Below, in pieces: positions 35,331-43,717 of a stretch of 64,000 nucleotides of DNA; the first letter of the stretch is position 1, and each line of letters starts with the position of its first letter. Below the pieces are notes generated by a model. The model saw nothing but the letters and a program-made list of their open reading frames with translations, made no database searches and was not told the DNA's origin. Made by a program: the position numbers and the translations under genes. The DNA comes from Sphingomonadaceae bacterium (GTDB lineage: Bacteria > Pseudomonadota > Alphaproteobacteria > Sphingomonadales > Sphingomonadaceae). The stretch lies in assembly GCA_030147805.1 (NCBI GenBank), contig JASBUR010000006.1:124001-188000 (forward strand), given 5' to 3'.

Positions 35331-36355
35331 CAGACCGCCGTGACCGTTGGCCAATAGGCCGCCTTGGGACGCGCCAGCATCGCGGCGCCGAGGTGCCGGG
35401 TCCACCAGCCAGCGCTACCGAACTCGTCGCGCCAGCTCCACAAGGCGGTGGTGAACCAGTGCAGGCGATGTTCCTCGGTGAAGCCCATCGCCCCATGAAG
35501 CTGGTGCGCGATACCGGTCGCCACGCCCACCGCCTCGCCGACACGCGAACGGGCGGCGGCGATCGCAAGCCCCGCATCCGCGGCAGAGGCGACGAAGGCA
35601 TCGACTGCCAGGTCGGCGGCGGCGGCCGCCGCCGCGGCTTCGCTCGCCAGGCGGGCCAGTGCATGCTGGACGACCTGGAAGCCCGAGAGCGCACGCCCGA
35701 ATTGCGTCCGCTCGACGACATGCGTGGTGCACAGCTGGACCAGCGTCTCCATCGCGCCTGCTGCGGCGACCGCCCGGACGAGCGCACCCGCCTCGAGCAG
35801 CGTCAGGCCCGGCCAGGAGGCGACCTGCGCGGCCCCGTCGATCGTAAGCTGGTCGCGCGGCATCTGCGCCAGATTGGTGCCCGCGGCGCTCACCTCGAAT
35901 CCCGAGGTGAGCAACGCGATCCTGCCGTCGCCCTCGACCACCAGCGCCGCGGCGTTGCGGCCCCAGGCGATGCGATCCGCCACGCCGCGCGCGCGCCAGC
36001 CCTCGCCCTGCCGGTCGAGACGCACCCCGGCCGCGGCCGGGATCAACGCCACCACGCCCTCCGCAACGGGAAGACCGGCGCGGGCAAGGAGCAGGTTGGC
36101 GATCATCGTCTCCGCCAGCGGCAACGGGATCGCCCGGCTGCCGAGAAGTCGGATCAGCGCGAATCCGTCCGAGAGCGCGACGCCGAAACCCTGCTCGCCT
36201 TCGACCATGGCGAGCGGCAGGCCGAGCTCGGCGGCGGCGCTCCACGCCTGCTCCAGCCACAAACCCGATGCTGCCGCGCGCATCGCGGCGTCGTCGACCT
36301 GCTCGGCGAGCAGACGCTCGGTCGTTCGTGCAAGCAGGCCGTCGGTATCGTCCAC
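35330..36355 (-). CDS. Acyl-CoA dehydrogenase-like protein, divergent partner
   Basis: A 341-residue acyl-CoA-dehydrogenase-fold protein with a weak N-terminal domain and a recognisable C-terminal half, including ERTQFGRALSGFQVVQHALA and HQLHGAMGFTEEHRL. The FAD/substrate motif CxxxSEPxxGSD of its neighbour is missing. It is therefore probably the non-catalytic or FAD-sharing subunit of a heteromeric enzyme. The start is GTG at 36355 with GGAGAA just upstream; an extension to 36415 would begin inside an operator element. Alternatively it might be the LvaC-like enzyme acting on phosphorylated acyl-CoA. Confidence 0.84.
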   Translation of the reverse strand: MDDTDGLLARTTERLLAEQVDDAAMRAAASGLWLEQAWSAAAELGLPLAMVEGEQGFGVALSDGFALIRLLGSRAIPLPLAETMIANLLLARAGLPVAEGVVALIPAAAGVRLDRQGEGWRARGVADRIAWGRNAAALVVEGDGRIALLTSGFEVSAAGTNLAQMPRDQLTIDGAAQVASWPGLTLLEAGALVRAVAAAGAMETLVQLCTTHVVERTQFGRALSGFQVVQHALARLASEAAAAAAAADLAVDAFVASAADAGLAIAAARSRVGEAVGVATGIAHQLHGAMGFTEEHRLHWFTTALWSWRDEFGSAGWWTRHLGAAMLARPKAAYWPTVTAV

Positions 36356-36405
36356 GTGCTTCTCCGTACGTCGGGACCCGCCCAACATATCTAGTTCATG
36401 CTGGT

Positions 36406-36504
36406 TTGCATGCAATTATTCTTCTGACAGCACAACCCTTAGCAACAATGTGTGATGCCGCCAGGCTGCGGCCTGTGTCTCACAAGTCGGCATTTTGGAT
36501 GCAA
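36406..36504. promoter_or_regulatory. Paired TTGCATNCAA elements upstream of the dehydrogenase operon
   Basis: TTGCATGCAA (36406-36415, exact) and the inverse TTGGATGCAA (36495-36504, exact to the inverse consensus) are 89 bp apart, upstream of the GTG start at 36355. The second copy lies only 10 bp from the stop of the next gene to the right. This is the right-hand limit of the island element; no copy was noticed to its right. Confidence 0.55.
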
Positions 36505-36513
36505 TAGTGCGCC

Positions 36514-37620
36514 TCATGGCGGGGCGCTGCGTTGCACGCCAACGCTGCTTGAATGAACCGCGGGAAGCAGCAATCGCCACAGTGCTGCGTCGAAGTCGGA
36601 ATCGGACGCTGCCGCGCCGGTCCGCACGACGACGAGGTCAAGGCTCGGCACGACGTACAGCTTACGATCGAGAAAGCCCAATGCCGCGACGAGATCGGAC
36701 GGCGCAAAAGGGTTGAGGGGTCCCGACGAGCGCCGGCCGTCGGCGTCAACCGAGAATTCCGCGCCGTTGAGCCACCACAGCTGACCATAAGCCGGATTGG
36801 CAATCGACGGTTCGAACATCGCCCGCAAGCGCGCCGCCGACACGAGGCGCGGGCCGCCCGGCGCAACGCCCCCGCTGAGCACCATCTGCCCGAACCGGGC
36901 AATGTCGCGCGCCGTCGTCACCAGCCCCACCGCATTGCCGACATTGCCGAGTGCGGCGGGGCGGCGCCGCCAACCGGTGTCGGTCATGCCCGCCGGCACC
37001 GTGAGCCAGTCGCGGGTGAGCGCGTCGAGCGGCTGGCCCGCGGCGGCCTCGAGCACGCGCTGGGTGATCGCATAGACGGGCGTGTTGTAGTGGAACTGCG
37101 TGCCCGGCGGCGCCGCATAGCCAAACTTCTCGTCGAGCCCCGAACTCATCGTCAGCAGATCGATCACCCGGATCTTCGCCTCCTGCGCCGGCAGCGCCTT
37201 CGACCAGCCGGCACCGATATAGGCGCTCACCGGCCGCTCGACGTCGATCAGCCCCTTGTCCGCAGCGATGGCGACGAGCACCGCCACGAAGCTCTTCTGC
37301 TGCGACGCGACATCCTCGAGCAGGCGCCCGTCGCGGGTCCGTCCGTGGACGAAGAAGGCGAAGGTCGGGTCGGTCGGCGCAGGCCAATAGCGCTCCACCA
37401 GCACGGTGCCGCGGCGCATGACGATGAAGCCGGTGGCGTTTCGGCGGCCGACATAGTCGATGACGGGGTGGAAGACTTCGTCCGTGCCGGCGGGTGCAGC
37501 GTGATTCGGTGCCTCGGCCTGCTGCGCCTGCGCGCCCTCGCCGAGTGCCGATAGCGCGAACACGGCCGCGAGAACGATCCTTGCTGAACGGTGTCCGGTC
37601 ACGATCGCGCTCACCTCCAT
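36514..37620 (-). CDS. Exported serine hydrolase, beta-lactamase/class C family
   Basis: A 368-residue protein with a signal peptide (ARIVLAAVFALSALGEGAQAQ, mature from about 33). The nucleophile motif Ser106-Q-Q-Lys109 and the second motif Tyr178-Asn-Thr (HYNTPVY) identify a penicillin-binding-protein/class C beta-lactamase fold. Members are esterases, D-aminopeptidases or carboxypeptidases. The ATG at 37620 lacks a strong Shine-Dalgarno. It is divergent from the LysR gene that begins the D-amino-acid locus, so it may belong there rather than to the catabolic island. It has no island operator in front of it. Confidence 0.83.
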   Translation of the reverse strand: MEVSAIVTGHRSARIVLAAVFALSALGEGAQAQQAEAPNHAAPAGTDEVFHPVIDYVGRRNATGFIVMRRGTVLVERYWPAPTDPTFAFFVHGRTRDGRLLEDVASQQKSFVAVLVAIAADKGLIDVERPVSAYIGAGWSKALPAQEAKIRVIDLLTMSSGLDEKFGYAAPPGTQFHYNTPVYAITQRVLEAAAGQPLDALTRDWLTVPAGMTDTGWRRRPAALGNVGNAVGLVTTARDIARFGQMVLSGGVAPGGPRLVSAARLRAMFEPSIANPAYGQLWWLNGAEFSVDADGRRSSGPLNPFAPSDLVAALGFLDRKLYVVPSLDLVVVRTGAAASDSDFDAALWRLLLPAVHSSSVGVQRSAPP

Positions 37621-37987
37621 CCGAACCGTTCGTCCATTCCGACGCCGGTGCGGTCGGTTGGCGACCCGCCAACGCCGCCGCACCAGCGTAGCGCCAACGC
37701 GCGCCACCTGACCAGAGTGGTGCCGCCAGTCCACAGTGAGCGCGCATCCGTCAGGCCGGGCGCTGGTCGGAAGCGCTCGGCAGCGATAGACAAATGCACG
37801 TTTGCAGCCTGGTCTCTGCGACGCAGCTCGGCGCCCGCCGCGGCGCCGCGCGTCGGGACCGCGGGTCATGGGGGACGGATGCGGTTGGTCGATATTCAGC
37901 GAGGCACCGCGTCGACGCGCTCGATCCGCGCGCACGGAAATACCGTCGCCAGGCTTCCGGCGACGCGATGAGGACCGGGGCCCGACG
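37621..37987. other. Gene-free divergent spacer
   Basis: This 367-bp region separates the divergent serine hydrolase and LysR genes. I see no open frame with protein-family similarity, no RNA gene and no copy of the island element. It should carry the promoters of both genes and LysR binding sites, but no clear box could be fixed by eye. Confidence 0.5.
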
Positions 37988-38872
37988 ATGAATCTGCGCC
38001 ACATCGAGATTTTTCACTGCGTCTACGTCAACGGCTCGGTCAGCGCCGCCGCGCGCGCGCTCAACGTGTCGCAGCCGTCGGTGTCGAAGATGCTGCGCCA
38101 TGCGGAGAGCCTGCTGGGCTTCCAGCTGTTCCGGCGCACCAACGGCGGGCTGGTGCCGACCGAGGACGCGCATTCGCTGTTCGCCGAGGTGCGCGAGATC
38201 CAGGACCGCGTCCACGCGCTTCGCGAGGCGGGGCAGAATCTCCGCCGCGGCACCGGCGGCACGCTGCGCATCTCGGCGCTGCCGTCGCTGGCGCTCGACG
38301 CGGTGCCGACCGCGGTCGCCGACTTCCTGCGTTCGCACGCCAATGTGAAGTTCGACCTGCAGACGGTTCATCACGACGACCTGCTGCGCAAGCTCCACGA
38401 GCGCGAGACCGACATCGCCATCGCCTACCAGGTGCCGCCCGCCGCGCCGATCGAGCAGCGCTGGCTCGGCGAGGGCGAACTCGTCGTGCTGTACCGCGAG
38501 GAGGACATGCCCGACGCGCCGTCGTCGATCGAGCTGAACCGGCTCGAGGGACAACGTTTCATCAGCCTCGCGGCGAGCGGCCCGACCGGGCGGCTGTTCA
38601 CCGAGGAGCTGAAGCGTCTCGGCGTCGAGCTCGACGAGGTCATTTCGGCGCGCACCTTCTACATCGCCGCCGCGCTGGTCCGGCAGGGCGTCGGCATGAC
38701 GGTGGTCGACAGCTTCACCGCGCAGGCCTGCCTGGCGCCGGGGCTGGCGATGCGCCCGCTGAAGCCGCGCGTGACCTTCGACATCCACGCCATGTTCCTG
38801 CTCAACCGCCCGCTCGCGGCGCTCGCCAACGAATTCCTCAAGACGCTCAAGCGCGTACTCGACGCACCATAG
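37988..38872 (+). CDS. LysR family transcriptional regulator
   Basis: A 294-residue LysR-type regulator. The N-terminal helix-turn-helix reads FHCVYVNGSVSAAARALNVSQPSVSKMLRHAE, followed by a linker helix and a two-lobed periplasmic-binding-like effector domain (LRISALPSLALDAVP to VGMTVVDSF). It lies directly upstream of, and in the same direction as, the DgcN/DgcA-like genes (69 bp gap). A LysR protein called DgcR is the known activator of D-glutamate catabolism genes in marine bacteria, so this may be its counterpart, sensing D-glutamate or a related D-amino acid. It is not divergently oriented to its presumed target, which is unusual for the family. Confidence 0.88.
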   Translation: MNLRHIEIFHCVYVNGSVSAAARALNVSQPSVSKMLRHAESLLGFQLFRRTNGGLVPTEDAHSLFAEVREIQDRVHALREAGQNLRRGTGGTLRISALPSLALDAVPTAVADFLRSHANVKFDLQTVHHDDLLRKLHERETDIAIAYQVPPAAPIEQRWLGEGELVVLYREEDMPDAPSSIELNRLEGQRFISLAASGPTGRLFTEELKRLGVELDEVISARTFYIAAALVRQGVGMTVVDSFTAQACLAPGLAMRPLKPRVTFDIHAMFLLNRPLAALANEFLKTLKRVLDAP

Positions 38873-38941
38873 CGTCGGGCTATAGCGCGCGGCTGGATGG
38901 ATATGAGCCGACGAACCCGCCGGCGGCTAGCTTCCGCGACG

Positions 38942-39973
38942 ATGATCCCGGCCCCCTTCCTCCTTTATCTCGGCCACAGCGCCGATCCACTCGGCATCAA
39001 GACCTCGCGCGGCGTGGCGATGTTCCGCCCCGAGGATTGCGTCGGCGAGTTCCGGCATGACGATTGTCCGCAGACGCTCGGCCTGCCGCGGCTCGGCATG
39101 GCGGCGGCGGTCGCGGCCGGCGCCCGAACGCTGATCCTCGGCATCGCCGGCGCCGGCGGCAAGCTCGGCGCCGACCTCGTCGAGGACGCGGCGGCGGCGC
39201 TCGAGGCCGGACTGAACGTTGCGTCAGGCCTTCATCAGCGGCTGCGCGACGAGCCGCGCCTCGCGGCGCTGGCCAGCGCACGCGGCCTGCAGCTGTTCGA
39301 CGTGCGCGACCCGCCCGCAGACCTCTCGGTCGGCAAGGGATATGCGCGCGCCGGCAATCGCCTGCTGACCGTCGGCACCGATTGCTCGGTCGGCAAGATG
39401 GTCGCGACGCTCGCCCTGACGCGCGGGCTGCGCGCGCGCGGCATCGCGGCCGATTTCCGCGCGACCGGCCAGACCGGCATCCTCATCGCCGGCGAAGGCG
39501 TCGCGGTCGATGCGGTGGTCGCCGACTTCATCTCCGGCGCGATCGAGCAGCTCGCGCCGGCGCGCGACGACGACGGCTGGGACATGATCGAAGGCCAGGG
39601 CTCGCTCTTCCACCCCTCCTTCGCCGGCGTGTCGCTGGGGCTGCTGCACGGCGCCCAGCCCCGCGCGCTCATCCTGTGTCACGAGCCCGGCCGGCCGCAC
39701 ATGCGCGGCATCCGGGGCCGGGCGCTCCCGAGCCTCGCCGAGTGTCTCGCCGCCAATCTCGCCGCCGCGCGGCTGACCAGCCCCGGAGTCGAGGCGGTCG
39801 GCGTCTGCCTCAACACGTCGGCGATGGACCCCGACGCGGCACGCCGGCTCTTCGCCACCACCGAGGACGAACTCGGCCTTCCCTGCACCGATCCCGTCGC
39901 CTTCGGCGTCGACTCCATTCTCGACAAGCTATGCCCCGCACCCTTCGCGCCCAGCACGACAGCTTCCCGCTAA
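38942..39973 (+). CDS. dgcN: DUF1611 protein, DgcN-like N-acetyltransferase
   Basis: A 343-residue DUF1611 protein. Conserved features are the N-terminal LLYLGHSADPLGIKTSRG, a mid-protein GTDCSVGK (145-152) that looks like a nucleotide-type P-loop followed by MVATLAL, and IEGQGSLFHPSF. DgcN acetylates D-glutamate with acetyl-CoA as the first step of a D-glutamate pathway. The symbol is given because the DgcA-like partner follows, overlapping by 43 bp. The ATG at 38942 begins at the family N-terminus; ATGs at 38897 and 38903 would add an Arg-rich tail. The substrate could be another D-amino acid. Confidence 0.75.
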   Translation: MIPAPFLLYLGHSADPLGIKTSRGVAMFRPEDCVGEFRHDDCPQTLGLPRLGMAAAVAAGARTLILGIAGAGGKLGADLVEDAAAALEAGLNVASGLHQRLRDEPRLAALASARGLQLFDVRDPPADLSVGKGYARAGNRLLTVGTDCSVGKMVATLALTRGLRARGIAADFRATGQTGILIAGEGVAVDAVVADFISGAIEQLAPARDDDGWDMIEGQGSLFHPSFAGVSLGLLHGAQPRALILCHEPGRPHMRGIRGRALPSLAECLAANLAAARLTSPGVEAVGVCLNTSAMDPDAARRLFATTEDELGLPCTDPVAFGVDSILDKLCPAPFAPSTTASR

Positions 39974-40926
39974 GCCGTCCGTTCCGGATCGCCCGCGGCA
40001 CCAAAACGGTGGCCGACGTGGTGACCGTGACGATCGGCGAGGGCGACGTCGTCGGGCGCGGCGAAGGCGTTCCCTATCCGCGCGATGGCGAGACGATCGA
40101 CGGGACGCTGGCGGCGATCGAACAGGTTCGCCCGCTGATCGAGCGGGGCGCCGGACGCGTCGAGCTGCTCGGCGCGATGCCGGCCGGCGCGGCGCGCAAC
40201 GCGCTCGACTGCGCGCTGTGGGACCTCGAGGCGCGGCTCGCGGGCCGGAGCGTGGCGAGCCTGATCGGCGGCGCGCCGCTGCGGTCGGTGCCCAGCGCGA
40301 TGACGGTGGTGATCGACACCCCCGAGGCGATGGCGCGCGACGTCGTTTCTATCGGGCGCGTGCCGGTGCTCAAGGTCAAGGTCGATGCCGACGATCCGGC
40401 GGCGCGGATCCGGGCGGTGCGCGCCGCCGCGCCGCGCGCCACGCTCATCGTCGATCCCAACGAAAGCTGGGACCAGCCGCTGGTCGAAGCGATGCAGGGC
40501 GTGCTCTTCGAAACCGGCGTGGCGCTGCTCGAACAGCCGGTGCCCGCGGGCGACGACGGCTGGCTCGCCGGCTTCGCGCCGGCGGTGCCGATCTGCGCCG
40601 ACGAGTCGGTCCATGTGGCCGAGGATCTGTCGGTGGTGGCGCTCCGCTACCAGGTGGTGAACGTCAAGCTCGACAAGGCCGGCGGGCTCACCGCCGCGCT
40701 CGAACTCGCGCGCGCGGCGCGGGCGCGCGGGCTCGGGCTGATGACCGGCTGCATGGTGAGCTCGTCGCTGTCGATCGCGCCGGCGCTGCACGTCGCGATC
40801 ATGTCCGACTTCGTCGATCTCGACGGCCCGACCTGGCTCCGCGACGATCGGCCGGGCGGCGTCGGCGCGGAGGACGGCTTCATCCATCCGGCCGCCGCCG
40901 GCTTCTGGGGGACGACCGGGGCATGA
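39931..40926 (+). CDS. dgcA: Enolase-superfamily epimerase, DgcA-like
   Basis: A 331-residue member of the mandelate-racemase/dipeptide-epimerase group. The two-base site is visible as Lys148-x-Lys150 on one side and Lys249 in KLDKAGG on the other, with metal ligands Asp175 (VDPNESW), Glu201 (LEQPV) and Asp224 (CADESV). The family includes L-Ala-D/L-Glu epimerase and DgcA, the N-acetyl-D-glutamate racemase. Its start lies 43 bp inside the DgcN-like gene and its stop overlaps the deacylase start by 4 bp. Dipeptide epimerisation of murein peptides is the alternative reading. Confidence 0.8.
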   Translation: MPRTLRAQHDSFPLSRPFRIARGTKTVADVVTVTIGEGDVVGRGEGVPYPRDGETIDGTLAAIEQVRPLIERGAGRVELLGAMPAGAARNALDCALWDLEARLAGRSVASLIGGAPLRSVPSAMTVVIDTPEAMARDVVSIGRVPVLKVKVDADDPAARIRAVRAAAPRATLIVDPNESWDQPLVEAMQGVLFETGVALLEQPVPAGDDGWLAGFAPAVPICADESVHVAEDLSVVALRYQVVNVKLDKAGGLTAALELARAARARGLGLMTGCMVSSSLSIAPALHVAIMSDFVDLDGPTWLRDDRPGGVGAEDGFIHPAAAGFWGTTGA

Positions 40927-42476
40927 GGCCGATCGCCCTGCTCCTGGCGGCCGCGATGCTCGCCGGCGCCTCGCCGCCCGAGCGGGTCGACCTGATCATC
41001 CGCGGCGGCACCGTCTACACCGGATCGGCCGCGCCGTTCGTCGGCGACGTGGCGGTGTCGGGCGAGCGGATCCGCGCCGTCGGCCCGCGGCTGCCGTTCG
41101 CCGCCGCGCGCGTGGTCGAGGCCCGCGGGCTCGTCGTCGCGCCGGGCTTCATCGATGCGCACACGCACCTCGGCGGGCAGCTCCGCAGCGACGATGCGCA
41201 GGAGCGACTGGTCCCGGGTTTCCTCATGCAGGGAGTCACGACCGCCTTCGTCGGCAACGACGGCGGTGGCGACGCCGATGTCGGTACCGTGCTCGACAGC
41301 GCCCGAGCCCGGCCCGTCGGCATCAACTATGCGGCCTATGTCGGCTTCGGCGAGGTGCGGAGCGCCGTCGTCGGCGAAGCCGATCGCGCGCCCACGCCCG
41401 ACGAGCTGACGCGCATGCGCGCGATGGTCGCCACCGCGATGTGCCAGGGCGCGCTCGGCCTTTCGACCGGCTTGTTCTACGCGCCGCAGAGCTTCGCCGC
41501 GCCCGAGGAAGTCGTCGCGCTGGCGCGCGAGGCGGCGGCGCGCGGCGGCGTCTACGACAGCCACATCCGCGACGAATCGAGCTACTCGGTCGGCCTCGCC
41601 GCCGCGGTCGACGAGGCGATCGCCGTCGGGCGCGAGGCGGGGCTGCCGGTCAACATCTCGCACATCAAGGCGCTTGGCGTCGACGTCCACGGCCAGGCAC
41701 CGGCGATCATCGCCCGGGTCGAGGCGGCGCGTGCGGCGGGCCAGCGGGTCACCGCCGATCAATATCCCTGGTCGGCCTCGGGCACCACGCTCGCCGCCGC
41801 GCTGGTGCCGCGCTGGGCGCATGACGGCGGCCGCGACGCGCTGCTGCGGCGCTTCGGCGATGCGGCGGTGGCCGACCGGCTGCGCAGCGACATGGCGCTC
41901 AACCTGCGCCGGCGCGGTGGCGCCGAGTCGCTGCTGATCACCGAGGGCCGCTATCGCGGCCAGCGCCTGTCCGAGGTGGCGCGCACGCTGGCGCTCGATC
42001 CGGTCGCCGCGGCGACGGCGGTGATCCGCATCGGCGACTCGCGCGTCGCCTCCTTCAACCAGACCGAGGAAGACATCGCGGCGTTCATGCGCCGCCCCTG
42101 GGTGATGACCGGTTCGGATGCGTCGGGCGGCCACCCGCGCGCCTATGGCAGCTTTGCGCGCAAATATGACGAATATGTGCGCAAGCGGCGGGTGCTCGGC
42201 CTGCGCGACTTCATCGAGCGGAGCAGCGCGCTTGCCGCCGATACGTTCGGCATCGCCGACCGCGGGCATCTGCGCCCCGGCGCCTTCGCCGATGTCGTGC
42301 TGTTCGATCCGGCCGCTTTCGCGGCGCGCGCGACCTATGCCGAGCCGACCTCGCTCGCCACCGGCGTCCGCCTGGTGCTCGTCAACGGCGTGCCCGCCGT
42401 CGACGAGGGCCGGCTGACCGGCGTCGCCGCCGGGCGCGGACTGCCGCAGACGCCGCCGCCCGGCAGCTGCCCGTGA
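40923..42476 (+). CDS. Exported N-acyl-D-amino-acid deacylase
   Basis: A 517-residue amidohydrolase of the D-aminoacylase group, with a signal-peptide-like N-terminus (RPIALLLAAAMLAGASPP). The metal ligands His80 and His82 in FIDAHTH are present, with His in YDSHIRDESS and in NISHIKALG, and Asp in TGSDASGG. The usual bridging Cys of GNCG is Asp113 (GNDGGG). It should release a free D-amino acid from an N-acyl or peptide-like precursor, probably in the periplasm. It overlaps the epimerase by 4 bp and the symporter by one base. Deacylation of the N-acetyl intermediate itself would need a cytoplasmic location. Confidence 0.82.
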   Translation: MRPIALLLAAAMLAGASPPERVDLIIRGGTVYTGSAAPFVGDVAVSGERIRAVGPRLPFAAARVVEARGLVVAPGFIDAHTHLGGQLRSDDAQERLVPGFLMQGVTTAFVGNDGGGDADVGTVLDSARARPVGINYAAYVGFGEVRSAVVGEADRAPTPDELTRMRAMVATAMCQGALGLSTGLFYAPQSFAAPEEVVALAREAAARGGVYDSHIRDESSYSVGLAAAVDEAIAVGREAGLPVNISHIKALGVDVHGQAPAIIARVEAARAAGQRVTADQYPWSASGTTLAAALVPRWAHDGGRDALLRRFGDAAVADRLRSDMALNLRRRGGAESLLITEGRYRGQRLSEVARTLALDPVAAATAVIRIGDSRVASFNQTEEDIAAFMRRPWVMTGSDASGGHPRAYGSFARKYDEYVRKRRVLGLRDFIERSSALAADTFGIADRGHLRPGAFADVVLFDPAAFAARATYAEPTSLATGVRLVLVNGVPAVDEGRLTGVAAGRGLPQTPPPGSCP

Positions 42477-43717
42477 TGCGGCGCGGCTGGTTCGCGATTC
42501 CGCTGTGGAAACGCGTGCTGGCCGCGCTGGCGCTCGGCCTGCTGCTCGGCGCCGTCTGGCCGCAGGCCGCACCCTATGTGCAGTTCCTCGGCGACCTGTT
42601 CGTCCGCGCCATCCGCATGCTGGTCGTGCCGATCGTGCTGGTCACGATCGCCGCGGGCATCACCACGCTCGGCGACCCCAAGCGGATCGGCGGCATCGGC
42701 GGACGCACGATCGGCCTGTTCGCGCTTACCACCGCCATCGCAGTGTCGGTCGGCATGGCGGTGGCGTCGTTGATCCGGCCCGGCGAAGCCGCGCCGCTCG
42801 GCACCGCCGCGCCGCACGCGATGGGTGTGCCGCCGACACCCTACGAACAGCTGATCGGCATCATCCCGGTCAATATCTTCGACGCGCTCGGCCGGGGCGA
42901 TATGCTCGCGATCATCTTCGTCGCCATCCTGCTCGGCATCGGCACGCTGCTGGCGGGCGACGCGGGAAAGCCGTTCGCCACCCTGCTGCAGGCCGCCACC
43001 GCGGTGCTGCTCAAGATCGTCGGCATCGTCATGGAGGCAACGCCGTTCGGGGTGTTCGCGCTGATCGCCAATGCGGTCGCGGCGAACGGCGCGGCGATGT
43101 TCGTCAACGTCGGCTGGCTGGCGCTGGCGGTGGTGCTCGGCTCGGCGATCCAGATCCTGCTCGTCCACAGCCTGCTGCTGCGCTTCGTCGCCCGGGTCCC
43201 GGTGCGGCGCTTCTTCCGTGGCATCATCGATGCGCTGGCGGTGGCCTTTTCGACCGCGTCGAGCTCGGCGACGCTGCCGGTCGCGATGCGCGTCGCCGAG
43301 CGCAATCTCGGCATCGGCCGGCCGATCTATTCTACGGTGCTGCCGCTCGGCGCCAGCATCGGCAAGGACGGCACCGCGATGTATGTCGGCCTGCTCAGCC
43401 TGTTCAGCCTGCAGGCGCTCGGCGTGCCGCAGACGCCGGTGGTCTATGGTCTGGTGCTGCTGACCGGCGCGCTCGCCGCCTTCGGCACCGCGCCGGTGCC
43501 GTCGGCGTCGCTGTTCATGCTCGCCGCCGTGCTTTCGTCGGTCGGCGTGCCGGCAGAACAGACCGCGCTGGTGGTCGGCTTCGTGCTGCCGTTCGACCGG
43601 CTGCTCGACATGACGCGCACCGTGCCGAGCGCCAGCGCCAATCTTGCCGTCGCCACCACGGTGGCGCGCTGGGAAGGCGAACTCGACGAGACGTTGCTCA
43701 GGGGCCCGGAGATATGA
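42476..43717 (+). CDS. Dicarboxylate/amino acid:cation symporter (DAACS family)
   Basis: A 413-residue membrane protein of the GltP/GltT type. It has an N-terminal LWKRVLAALALGLLLGAVWP, a serine-rich hairpin STASSSATLPVAM and a following GKDGTAMYVG in place of the standard NMDGT. It would import glutamate-like or neutral amino acids with protons or sodium. The ATG at 42476 overlaps the deacylase stop by one base (GTG 42473 is possible), and its stop overlaps the PBP4 gene by 4 bp. The context suggests uptake of the D-amino acid released by the exported deacylase and carboxypeptidase. Confidence 0.88.
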   Translation: MRRGWFAIPLWKRVLAALALGLLLGAVWPQAAPYVQFLGDLFVRAIRMLVVPIVLVTIAAGITTLGDPKRIGGIGGRTIGLFALTTAIAVSVGMAVASLIRPGEAAPLGTAAPHAMGVPPTPYEQLIGIIPVNIFDALGRGDMLAIIFVAILLGIGTLLAGDAGKPFATLLQAATAVLLKIVGIVMEATPFGVFALIANAVAANGAAMFVNVGWLALAVVLGSAIQILLVHSLLLRFVARVPVRRFFRGIIDALAVAFSTASSSATLPVAMRVAERNLGIGRPIYSTVLPLGASIGKDGTAMYVGLLSLFSLQALGVPQTPVVYGLVLLTGALAAFGTAPVPSASLFMLAAVLSSVGVPAEQTALVVGFVLPFDRLLDMTRTVPSASANLAVATTVARWEGELDETLLRGPEI

